From assembly GCA_002751075.1 (NCBI GenBank), contig NAOQ01001074.1, positions 4,058 through 15,626 on the forward strand: 11,569 nucleotides of DNA. The letters run 5' to 3'. The position numbers were made by a program, and so were the translations under genes. The DNA is from Ichthyophonus hoferi. Taxonomy: Eukaryota; Opisthokonta; Ichthyosporea; Ichthyophonida; Ichthyophonidae. The notes under the pieces are model-generated. The model saw only the letters and a program-made list of their open reading frames with translations. It did no database searches and was not told the DNA's origin. Each line of letters starts with the position of its first letter. The first letter of the stretch is position 1. This document shows, piece by piece, positions 1-7,658 of the stretch.

Positions 1-870
1 ACACAACAATCTAATAAAAATATACATATTTTTATATATACCTTTTACTAAGTATATATTTTTAACATTCATCTTATAAGTAAAGTATGTTTTGCAATGG
101 CATACCTAAGATAGCTTTTGGATGGGTTGAACATGCATAATCCATTTGTTGATTAAACATTATATCAGAAAATAGCAAAGCCTGATATGCAACTTAACTT
201 TCTGTTCTTGATTGGTCAAAAAAGCTTTTGTACAAGTTATAAATAATGAGTATTCTGAAAATATTTATGACTCTAGCTTAAGTTTGCCATATGAAATTTG
301 TTATCATATATGGCTAGTATGTGTATTAAGAATCTGACCATTATATAGTATTGTATGTACCTCTCAAGATATAGGTAAAGTAAGTCTATACTTAAGTATA
401 TGCTTAAATTAAGTAGTAATTAGAAAGCTCAATGATGTGAAACTGTAATCAAGACAGTCATTTAATTAAGTAGTAGTTATTTCAGGCTAGTAGTAGGTTT
501 ATAGAAACATTATTGCTAAAACCTTTCCTACAGTTGGAAGTCACTTGACCTGAATTCTTATTATGTAAGATTAATTATTACCTTATAAAATGAAATAGTT
601 ATCTGTACCAAAGCCATACAGAAAAGCACAGCGCATAAGCTGGGACTTAAGAGTTTAAATACATATTAAGTGTTTTATCCCAACACTAACCCAATGTTTA
701 GTTCCAATCAGTAAACCGGACAGCACAGTTGAACTATCATATGATGGAAAGGTCAGTCTTTTATCTAAAGCTATATGTCCAGAGGTCAGTCTCTTAATCA
801 AAGCCACTTGAATTTCATATAACATTAAATGTTCATTATACACATGTTTGTGCCTTTATTGATATAAGTT
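1..870. other. AT-rich non-coding stretch, no gene seen
   Basis: I see no convincing gene, RNA or mobile element here. The DNA is AT-rich, and the short frames in it look like chance openings. Two small internal similarities are visible: a direct repeat around AATTAAGTAGTA near 406 and 465, and a repeated GGTCAGTCT...AAAGC block near 751 and 785. Neither is long enough to assign to a repeat family. Confidence 0.6.
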
Positions 871-1134
871 ATGATTTTACCAATTCAAGTTAAAAGTCCC
901 AACAAAAAAAGCATTCATAAAAGGAAGTTTATCAAATCAGCAGTTTTAATAAAAATGTCAGCAATCAAGGTGAAGAAGGTGAGAATAGAATTGTCCTCAG
1001 ATGTAGGGGACAATTTTAGACAAGACTTATGCAATGTATTTGACAAAATTGGTGTTAATTCTTTAAAGCTTGTTATTAACATCAAACTATCAAATAAAAC
1101 AGAACTGAGGTTGGAGTTTGTCTACTCATGGTAG
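871..1134 (+). CDS. Hypothetical 87-codon frame, lysine-rich, unrecognised
   Basis: This frame runs from ATG at 871 to TAG at 1132-1134. I do not recognise the product. The first 45 residues are basic (many Lys, as in KRKFIKSAVLIK). The second half alternates hydrophobic and charged residues, as a small beta-rich domain might (SLKLVINIKLSNK). No signal peptide, membrane span or catalytic motif is visible. An ATG also lies at 955, just before the better-looking part, and would be an alternative start. The stretch from about 960 has an inverted, similar copy on the other strand at about 1140-1240, so this may be part of a repeated, decayed element rather than a host gene. Frames of this length are expected by chance in DNA this AT-rich, so the call is weak. 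Confidence 0.15.
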   Translation: MILPIQVKSPNKKSIHKRKFIKSAVLIKMSAIKVKKVRIELSSDVGDNFRQDLCNVFDKIGVNSLKLVINIKLSNKTELRLEFVYSW

Positions 1135-1240
1135 ACTTACTGATTCACCATAAATAACAAACTTATATTGCAAGTCTTTTCTGAATGAATCTTCTGAGTC
1201 TAAGGAAATGGTGAACTTTTAACCTTCTTGACCTTGTTCA
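951..1240. repeat. Imperfect inverted repeat with coding-like arms
   Basis: The left arm (about 960-1065, plus strand) and the right arm (about 1140-1240, read on the minus strand) are similar, with a spacer of roughly 75 bp. At the DNA level both contain CAAGG-T-AAGAAGG followed by AAGACTT and GCAAT. Translated, the left arm reads KVKKVRIELSS...DNFRQDL and the right arm reads KVKKVKSS...EDSFRKDL. Similarity at both levels suggests two diverged copies of one coding sequence placed tail to tail. The family is unknown. Confidence 0.35.
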
Positions 1241-1700
1241 CAGACCATAGGACAGAAGTCAGAGTTTTAACATATTTCTTCTTGTAAATACTCTTCTTTA
1301 TATTATTATTGTAATTAATAATATTGATTACTTACAAAGTTGTACAATATTTCATTAAGTAACCTTTTTTACATGAGATTTGAGTGATCCTGACTGAGAC
1401 CTGTACTTTGGCTGTATAGTTTTTAATAGATGACTGACCTGTCAGTCATACCTTAATGTGGTTACTCAGTTAAAAAGTTTAAAACCAAAATGTCAGGTCA
1501 AAGTTAATATTTAAAACCCATCTTATGTAAAAACCCCAACTCACAACTTAAGTGCTATCACTATTTTTTAATGCTTAGCTGCAGGTAACTATTCTCCCAT
1601 ATTAAATTCAAATAAAATTCTATACTTTGATCTCTGCTCAAGTCACTTCCAAGTACAAGGTGTCTAGTAATAATCATTACAAAAAAGGGTTAATTATAAG
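1241..1700. other. AT-rich non-coding stretch with one short hairpin
   Basis: No gene is seen. The stretch holds a perfect inverted repeat at 1431-1448 (TGACTGAC, 2-base spacer, GTCAGTCA). The 3' end of the minus-strand copia element should lie in or just above this region, but I could not find a matching 3' LTR here. Confidence 0.5.
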
Positions 1701-1802
1701 TTATCTTAAATACAGTGACATACTGGTGAACTAAAAAACAACCTAATCTCATATATGCGTAAGTGTTGATTATGCAAGACCCATATCTTTAGATGTACCA
1801 TG

Positions 1803-2084
1803 TTATATACCATACCACTCATATACTGAGTACACATCAACACCCATACTGACTATAATATTACATGAGGTACCATTTTCCAATGTGACCTGGAAGTATT
1901 TAAGACAAAAGGTCCTAGAAATCCTACTGTAAAAGCAATATATGGGCATGTTAGCTGATAGGTAGCATCTCATTGCTCTTTGGTACTCCCTCACGTTGTA
2001 CATAGGATTATTGGGTGTGGCTAAGTCTAAAGTTGTTACCTGATCTGGTAGTATAAGGAACATGGCAAATGCAAAACATGTCAT
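1803..2084 (-). pseudogene. Copia post-RT region fossil (RT to RNase H connection)
   Basis: This frame directly follows the reverse transcriptase match on the same strand. Its middle part (NVREYQRAMRCYLSAN, then a SRISR stretch) resembles the copia segment usually reading like 'YREAVGSLMYL...RPDIAFAVS..SRF', which joins reverse transcriptase to RNase H. A following stretch near 1770-1800 resembles the 'RYLKGT.DYGL' step. Similarity is low and the assignment depends on its position in the element. It is a fossil with no expected function. Confidence 0.5.
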
Positions 2085-2109
2085 GTCATATTTTCAAACA
2101 ATTTCTCTT

Positions 2110-2480
2110 ACATATATCACTTGGAATATATGAATTGAACCATTCTCATCCTTCTTAATCTGATATCTTTATTACTCTGAAGGGAAACCCAATTATTTCA
2201 TATCAAACTTATGTTTATGTTTCATGCTTGCAATGAGTCCATTAATAGCAGCCTTGTTATTAGCCACTATTGATGTGCCATTGACATGCACTTATAGAAA
2301 AGCAATATGATATACCTTGAGATACAAATAGACAAGGGTTGGCAATAATGAGGAACAACTGTTAGTTATCCTGGTAAAGTGTGGCTGAAGTACATTGGTT
2401 GCCATACCAAAGTAGACTGCTTCAGTCCATACAGTGAATCTTGAAACTCACATACCCCCTTAATGAAGTCCAAAATGGAG
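2110..2480 (-). pseudogene. Copia reverse transcriptase fossil
   Basis: The minus strand at 2417-2437 encodes SLYGLKQ, a hallmark of Ty1/copia reverse transcriptase, preceded by a VCEF-type lead-in like the usual 'VCKL.KSLYGLKQ'. Further along, at about 2180-2290, the translation contains NNKAAINGLIASMKHKHKFD, matching the conserved copia stretch after the polymerase active site that usually ends in '..F.MKDLG'. The enzyme would have copied element RNA into DNA inside virus-like particles. Neighbouring copia parts lie upstream and downstream in the expected order. The sequence is broken and certainly inactive. Confidence 0.75.
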
Positions 2481-2846
2481 TGAAGGGTCAGTGGATGGGT
2501 CCTTGACATATTGACTACCATAGCATGTAATGGCCATATAATACTTAAATTTCATATGATTCTTTTTTGATGTAAAGGGCTAAGATTCCCCCTTAGTTGG
2601 GAAGCATCCTTGCCAAGAACTTATGTCCCAAGCATGCAGGTGAAGGAGGATAATTGGTTTTCTTAAGGGCTAGTTGATCTTTATTTGTAGACTTGCCAGA
2701 CTTCCTCTCAGATGCTGGCTGACTCATCAGTCAGATCCACTATCTATGGAAACCTGTTCTGTATATTTGTTGCCTCAAAAATTAATATAGGCTCTGGATT
2801 ACCTCTATATTGTTTACTTTATCTACTTGGACTCTTATGCCTGATG

Positions 2847-3038
2847 TTAGTAAAAGGTAATACATTCAATATTAATGCCATTAAACAATACTGCTAAATG
2901 CTTGCCTATATACATAGGAAAACTTGTCTCACAGAAACATATGCCCCCACTAATCATCACTATTTTCTTGCTCTTCTTGTCCAAGAGTCTATATGCCTTT
3001 TGTGTGTACTGGTAGCCTATAGGCCACCTTACATACAT
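2847..3038 (-). pseudogene. Copia segment between integrase and reverse transcriptase
   Basis: The translation contains KAYRLLDKKSKKIV followed by ...ETSF. This matches the copia pattern '(G)YRL.DP.T.KI..SRDV.FDE', a short beta-rich segment after the integrase catalytic core and before reverse transcriptase. The lead-in VRWPIGYQ resembles the usual 'F.GY' motif just before it. It lies between the integrase remnant (3192-3377) and the reverse transcriptase remnant (below 2480), as expected. The counterpart in element 2 at about 5560-5655 is clearly different in sequence. Confidence 0.7.
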
Positions 3039-3191
3039 GCAAAGAGATATTGTCTGTGGTAATGAGTTTGTAGGAAAATTTGCATCTAAATGCTCTCAAA
3101 CAATTTGTAAATGTTGTGATTTGGCTCCACAGATGCCGTAGTCTTTTTAAACTTCAAAATGGTAATACATTAAAAGTGAAGGCTGTGGCCT

Positions 3192-3377
3192 CTACCATCT
3201 CATCTCATTCCCAAAGTTTCCTGATAGTCCACTTTTTATTAAGAAACTTCTGACCATCGTGGAAAATGTCTGGTTAATATGCACGTTGATCCTGTTCTGT
3301 TGTGAAAGGTCAAGAACTGTGATTTTGGTCAAAAACTGTAATTTTTGAAGCATTTTGTGTTTCTTCAGGTAACTCAA
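3192..3377 (-). pseudogene. Copia integrase C-terminal part fossil
   Basis: The stretch QQNRINVHINQTFSTMVRSF followed by LIKSGLSGNF resembles the copia integrase pattern 'TPQQNGVAERMNRTL.E..R.ML..SGLP..FW.EA'. The asparagine of that motif lies near the third catalytic acidic residue of the integrase fold. It sits downstream of the integrase start at 3571-3942 on the same strand and is part of element 1. Integrase would have inserted the cDNA into host chromosomes. The copy is decayed. Confidence 0.7.
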
Positions 3378-3570
3378 AAGTTGAGTTTAGAAACTCAGAC
3401 AAGACATCAGTCACTATTGTTAACAATGGTTTATTATATTTAGCTGTGCCATAAGCTTGGTATTTTTTTGAAATAACTTAATGTTTTAGACTTCTTAAGA
3501 AGTGGGGGCAGTCACATATTGTGAATAATTGGTAATTGGTAATAAACATTGCCATATTCTTGTACACAAA

Positions 3571-3942
3571 TTAGGATTGCTGAATAGGACCAGCTATATT
3601 TGAATGCAGTCTTTGTAGAAATCTAGTGGCTTCATCTCTACAGACGGTGTAAAGAACACATTTGTCCTTAGACATATTGCGGAGCCCACACTCTTCTGTC
3701 AAACTTCCTTCTACTTGGGTATTGCATGGAGAGAGGGCTATAGACATAGAATCTGCATTAAGATACATAAGTTTTAAATGAAAGACTTGGTAAGGTATAA
3801 GTCCCATCTCTGTAGTTGGCCAGTTCTTGCCCACAATTGTCACCTGGCTTCTTGATGAATCTACTTGGCAGTTGAAGTCCTTAGGCCCTACATTAGACTT
3901 GGAGGTTGTGGTAAAATTGACTATGTTTTCCTTTTGTTCCAT
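3571..3942 (-). pseudogene. Copia pre-integrase domain and start of integrase, fossil
   Basis: This is the longest open frame in the window (123 codons). CQVDSSRSQVTIVGKNWPTT with a following FHLKLMYL resembles the copia pre-integrase pattern 'V.F....C.I.....G..I.TG....NLY.L'. The end, RFLQRLHSNIAGPIQ, is a very good match to the start of the integrase catalytic core, usually 'RPLELIHSD.CGPI', in which the acidic residue after HS is the first catalytic residue. Cys residues before it suggest the zinc-binding region. Its place between gag and the integrase C-terminal part fits element 1. It is a fossil fragment, not a functional gene. Confidence 0.75.
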
Positions 3943-3949
3943 ACTAACT

Positions 3950-4264
3950 TTGTTGAAAGGGCAGACAATTTTTACATCAAGTCTGTAGATGCAGTCATTA
4001 ACTATATTCCCTTATAACATGGCATTTGTGTTCTGCATTTTATAATACTCGCTTCTCTTGGAAGACTGTTTTTATCCCTTTTCCCCTCCGAGAAGGGATA
4101 GGGAATAAGCTAATCCTCAGATCCAGGATCTATAATACATTTGTCAATGTTGTAGTCTTTTCAGCATTACCTACTTTCATAAGTAAGTTGATATTGTCAA
4201 TCCAATGGCATTGCTCTGTTTTCCATTTTCCAAGGTAAAGCATAGTAATTAAAACACAATCAAT
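3950..4264. other. Element 1 stretch between gag and pre-integrase, no clear match
   Basis: This is where the aspartic protease and zinc knuckle of element 1 should lie on the minus strand. I could not recognise either. A short inverted repeat is visible at 4073-4100 (TATCCCTT...AAGGGATA). Confidence 0.4.
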
Positions 4265-4500
4265 TAAATAATTTGGTCTTAGAACTTTATTACAGGAGCT
4301 CCTGAAATCATAAAGAGGTTTTTTCAATTTAAGGTAAAGCAGGTTTGTAATTATGAGGAAGTTTTATCATAAAGTAATAAAGTTAGAGTGATAGGTAGAT
4401 GTATTCATAAATGGCAAAAGTCGAGGCTTGAAGCTTTTCCTCCAATGCTTCACTTCTTTAATCTTTTAAATTCAAACCCCAGACTATCACTTGGAGCCAA
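4265..4500 (-). pseudogene. Copia gag (capsid) fossil
   Basis: The minus-strand translation contains SEALEEKLQASTFAIYEYIY, then KLPHNYKPALP and a closing FQELL. This resembles the copia gag region (UBN2/gag-polypeptide family), where 'W..L...Y...' is followed by 'L..LP..Y...+..+E......T..EL...LL'. The LP.NYKP stretch is the most characteristic part. The capsid protein would have packaged element RNA. It lies upstream of pre-integrase on the same strand, as expected for element 1. It is broken and partial. Confidence 0.55.
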
Positions 4501-4715
4501 GACATATGTAGTTCATTGTTAAAATATTGTTTTGGGCTAAAGGTTAATATGGTTGAACTATTCTCACTACTGCAAAGAACACAAACCTTGAAGGTGAAAG
4601 CAAAGACTCAGCATTCACCTACTATGAAAAACAACATGTGCATTTATTGATAAAGAGGACCAGAGTTACTCCATTCACTTCAGACCTCAGGGACAAGGCT
4701 GAAATTATGCAAAAG

Positions 4716-4916
4716 AATATTAATAGCAATAATATTAATAATAATAACTAATAATAATAATATAATAATAGTAGTAGTGATGATTATGATAATAATGGTA
4801 ATATAAGCAGTAGTAATAATAATAAATTGATAAAACTCATAGTAATAACAACAACAATAATAAGAGTAATAGTAATGATAACAATAGTAATAGTAACAGC
4901 AATAATAATAATAATA
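4716..4916. repeat. Degenerate TAA/TAG/AAC trinucleotide array (left)
   Basis: About 200 bp are made almost only of AAT, AGT, AAC and GAT triplets on the plus strand. Near 4822-4850, AAATTGATAAAACTCATAG is followed by TAATAACAAC. This recalls the AAACTAATAG block that recurs in the larger array at 7243-7640, so the two arrays may share an origin. The array lies between the gag remnant and the LTR-like repeat at 5057. Confidence 0.85.
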
Positions 4917-5056
4917 CTGTAACTAAAGCTTTTAATACTTTCTTTTTTGCAACCTATTCCTTTATGGTACAAGACTATTAACTCAATAAAAATACAGTTC
5001 AGCTGAAGTTCTGGTAACAAGTGGATCATAAAATAACTAGTCTAATGCCGTTTGAT
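4917..5056. other. Short stretch between TAA array and LTR-like repeat
   Basis: If the repeat at 5057-5203 is the 5' LTR of element 1, this would be its untranslated leader. The bases next to the LTR do not show an obvious primer-binding site matching a tRNA end. Confidence 0.3.
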
Positions 5057-5203
5057 TGAATTAACGTTCTTCATTCAGATGAGATGATATGTCAATATCA
5101 CAGTGTGATTATTTGCACTAATGAGATAATTAATTATCAGATAATTCTAGTGAGTCTCATTAATCTTCAGTACATTGTTTTAGCAAATTTAATTCTTCAT
5201 TCA
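5057..5203. repeat. LTR-like repeat, left copy (147 bp)
   Basis: It starts TGAATTAACG and ends CTTCATTCA, giving the TG...CA ends and short inverted TGAAT/ATTCA termini typical of LTRs. A second copy in the same orientation is at 6643-6785, roughly three quarters identical by eye. Shared blocks include TCATTCAGAT, GATGAT, TGTCAA, CACTAAT and AGATAATT. A perfect 14-bp palindrome, GATAATTAATTATC, lies at 5125-5138. Orientation is not certain: it could be the 5' LTR of minus-strand element 1 or part of the unit 5057-6785. Confidence 0.6.
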
Positions 5204-6215
5204 AGAACTTCAGCATAATTCCCCAAAGCTGCCATTGCACTGGAAGATGTGTTGGAAATAGAACAAATGTGTTCCCCATATCTTGTCCCACTGCAAGTAG
5301 TTAATGAAGAATATTTGGAGCATTGATATTTGTTGAAATCTTCTGCTGGCCCACTTCTGAAAGTGCTCTCTTTCTCAGGCCTGGAAGGGATGTCTGTAAG
5401 GTCCTGTGTTGGAATTGATGTAAGATAGCAGGCTATGAAGACCAACGGTGCTCTCTCTGAAGCTGAAGACTTACCAGAAAGGTGGCCCACAAATTATCAT
5501 TATGGCATCATCAATTTCAAAAGGATTTTCCAATTCACAAATGTGGTCTCCTTAGAAAACAAAACAGTTTTCATGAAAGCTGACATTATAATGGACAGAA
5601 ACTTTTCTAGTTTTCCAGTCAAGGATAAACCAACTATGCTGGTTATCAGCATGATCAAGTATTCACTCTAAGCATCCCTAAGGTGAGAATTTCTCCTTTA
5701 TTTTAATGTTATTGAGGCAATAAATGACTTTACAACCAAAAACACAAAGGCGTTCCACTGGTGGCCTACCTTGATCCATAGGGTGTATTGGACTGCATCT
5801 TTGAAGACTGCCTTTGTTGAGAATATGTTATGGGTGAAAATGGCAGCTCTAAGCACATAGTCTCAAAAGTAATGTGGAATGTTTGCATGGTTCATAACAC
5901 CTTTTTACATGGTAATGACTTGATAGTTCATTCTCTCAGACATATCCCATTGTTTTGTGGTGTGTAGGTGAGGGTGACATAATGTGAAATACCACTTTTC
6001 TTGAAAAAAATGATAAATGCAGAGAACAAGTACTCATGTCCTTGATCTGTGAATAGGGTGGTAACCTTAAAAGGAGCATGTAATGTTTCTGTATGGGCAA
6101 CAAACTTCTTGAAGTCAGGGAAAATATACCCCTTTATTTTCATCAAGAAAATAGTTTTGAAATGAGTGTAATCCTCAATGAATGCAAGCTACAGATTGTT
6201 TGACAAAGGCCATAG
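5204..6215 (-). mobile_element. Ty1/copia integrase-to-RT spacer fragment (element 2)
   Basis: Reading down the minus strand, the integrase core begins near 6215 with a DYTHFKTIFLMK stretch, matching copia 'FIDDYSR..WVYFLK'. It continues through LFTDQGHEY and ISHYVTLTYTPQNNG, the second catalytic region and the motif before the third. Next come HANIPHYF...DYVLRAAIFTHNI and then DHADNQHSWFILDWKTRKV, matching copia '..KAYRL.D..T.K+'. Below about 5440 it becomes the variable linker. Element 2 differs clearly from element 1 where they overlap, so it belongs to another copia lineage. The fragment has several breaks and both ends are cut: by the LTR-like repeat at 5203 and by the inverted fragment near 6215-6345. 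Confidence 0.75.
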
Positions 6216-6344
6216 CTAACCAAGCACTTTGATTCCAACGCTCTCTCTTTGTCTAATAACAGTCTATGATGTCATGGCCACAAAAAAACAATTAGATGAA
6301 GACAAGCTTCAATAAACCTTTGGCCACTTGGAGGACTGGGTTAA

Positions 6345-6642
6345 TCATGGCCTTTTTCAATCTATTACTTGCATTTATAAACGATTACACCCATTTCACA
6401 ACTGTTTTCTTAATGAAAACAAAAGGGAGCATTCTCCCCAATTTCAAGAATTTCATGGCTCATGAAGAAACATGACATGCTCCTTTCAAGGCTACCATCC
6501 TATTTACAGATCAGGGGCATGAGTATTTATTTGTCCTCTGTATTCACCATTTTTCTCAAGAATAGTGACATTCCATGATGTTACCACCCCCTATGCATCA
6601 CCAAGAAATGGTATGTTTGAGATAATGAACCATCTAATTGGT
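6345..6642 (+). mobile_element. Copia integrase core fragment, inverted relative to element 2 (element 3)
   Basis: The plus strand encodes NDYTHFTTVFLMKTKG, then HAPFKATILFTDQGHEYLF. These are the same integrase-core blocks seen on the minus strand at 5928-6180, with HAPFK and LFTDQGHEYLF identical between the two. DNA similarity appears to run from about 6345 to about 6637, stopping just before the LTR-like repeat at 6643. It is therefore a second, diverged copy of the same region of the same family, in head-to-head orientation. It is broken and old. Only the integrase core is present. Confidence 0.75.
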
Positions 6643-6785
6643 TGAATAACATTCTTTATTCAGATTAGATGATCTGTCAACGCCACAATGTGAGCATTTA
6701 TTTACACTAATAAGATAATTGGTTATCCAGAAATTCTACTATTGATCTTATATAAATTATATTAGCCAATATAATTCCTTATTCA
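6643..6785. repeat. LTR-like repeat, right copy (143 bp)
   Basis: It starts TGAATAACATTC and ends CCTTATTCA, matching the left copy at 5057-5203 in direct orientation, with the same TGAAT/ATTCA termini. Five bases outside the pair (5052-5056 TTGAT, 6786-6790 CATCA) do not match, so there is no clear target-site duplication for the pair as one insertion. Divergence between the copies suggests great age or separate origins. Confidence 0.6.
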
Positions 6786-6903
6786 CATCAACAGATACTG
6801 CCACTTCGACATTTGCATAAATCAAAAATTCAGAAAAATAAAAGGAAGGAAAACAACTAATAAAAGATATAGTTGTCAGTTGTCAGCATTGACTCATTAA
6901 TTT

Positions 6904-7242
6904 ATGTGCTTCATGTTTCTTATACTGCCTATAGTTGTCAAAGAGTTTGAAGTAGAAAATTTAGATACCTTACTAGAAGGTCAACCAGTTAAACCTGATT
7001 TTAATTAATTTGATGATAATAATACCCTAACTACATATACCGAACCACATTTAGATCACAGTTATTATATACCTAATAAATTGCTGAATAAGAAGTTAAA
7101 AGCTTCTATATCCATTGAATATTAGGGAGAGAGAGAGATTCAAGAGCAGTTAACAAAAACTTTAGCTTGTCCTTTACCTGTTGATGACTACCTGACAGAA
7201 CTTAGTACAACAGATACTAGTCCTATTTGCTATAAATACTAA
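6904..7242 (+). pseudogene. Unrecognised coding-like fossil next to TAA array
   Basis: One plus-strand frame runs for about 112 codons from ATG at 6904 to TAA at 7240-7242, with only about two interruptions. Random DNA of this composition would give around eight stops. The residues look protein-like. After a hydrophobic start (MCFMFLILPIVV) come acidic and polar parts (KEFEVENLDTLLEGQPVKPD; IQEQLTKTLACPLPVDDYLT). I do not recognise the family. The frame ends exactly where the TAA array begins, as the 3' end of some non-LTR elements does, but no reverse transcriptase or endonuclease motif is visible. It could also be a host pseudogene, or part of an LTR element whose LTR is at 6643-6785. Confidence 0.35.
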
Positions 7243-7640
7243 AAACAATAATAATATTAATAGTAGCAACAATACTAATAATAATAGTAAGAATAATAAT
7301 AAACTAATAGTAATAATAATTGTAATGGTAACAACAAACTAATAGTAGCAACAATAATAATACTAGTAGTAATAGCAACAATAAACTAATAATAATAACA
7401 ACAACAATAATAATAGGGATAGGAACAATAAACTAATAGTAACAACAATAACAATAGTAACAGTAATAAAAATAATAAGCTAATAGTAATAGTAGTAATA
7501 ACAAAAATAATAATAGTAACAATAAACTAATGGTAGCAACCTTAATAATAGTAATAGTAATAATAACAATAAATTAATAGCAACAACAATAATAATAACA
7601 TTCCTAATAGACATAATAATAATAAACTAATAGTGGCAAT
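7243..7640. repeat. Degenerate TAA-type array with a 47-bp minisatellite period (right)
   Basis: About 400 bp consist nearly only of AAT, AAC, AGT and AGC triplets. Within it the block AAACTAATAG (or a one- or two-base variant) starts at 7301, 7336, 7383, 7430, 7477, 7524, 7571 and 7624. Five successive intervals are exactly 47 bp; the first is 35 and the last is 53. So this is a decayed 47-bp tandem repeat built from triplets, not a simple microsatellite. The period is not a multiple of three, so the triplet phase shifts each unit. Confidence 0.85.
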
Positions 7641-7658
7641 TAAGATGGAGTGACCTAC

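Larger units (their letters stand above)
1700..4500 (-). mobile_element. Ty1/copia LTR retrotransposon fossil (element 1)
   Basis: The order on the minus strand is gag (about 4500-4265), pre-integrase/integrase (3942-3192), the segment before reverse transcriptase (3038-2900), reverse transcriptase (about 2480-2110) and the post-RT region (2084-1750). This is the Ty1/copia order, in which integrase precedes reverse transcriptase; Ty3/gypsy elements have the reverse. The element is broken in many places and looks old. Its 5' LTR may be the repeat at 5057-5203, which would extend the element to 5203. No 3' LTR was recognised below 1700. A TAA array sits in its 5' part. The ends given are approximate, because they were set by where protein similarity stops being visible. 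Confidence 0.8.

Noticed and set aside
655-843. 62-codon minus-strand frame
   Set aside because: No motif, no splice context, and length within chance expectation for AT-rich DNA.
2712-2897. 61-codon plus-strand hydrophobic frame
   Set aside because: It lies on the opposite strand to copia element 1 and overlaps its pre-RT segment, so it is a shadow frame.
4026-4327. Overlapping plus and minus frames of 70 and 65 codons
   Set aside because: Both fall inside element 1 and neither matches protease, zinc knuckle or gag; read as chance openings.
4784-5029. 81-codon minus-strand frame rich in Ile, Thr, Val and Leu
   Set aside because: Most of it is the translation of the TAA-type array, so the low-complexity peptide is a by-product of the repeat.
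5197-5671. A 97-codon minus frame and a 78-codon plus frame
   Set aside because: The minus frame covers the variable linker of element 2 with no domain of its own, and the plus frame is its antisense shadow.
7243-7640. CRISPR array
   Set aside because: The 47-bp units have no repeat-spacer structure; every part is degenerate triplet repeat, and the context is eukaryotic.
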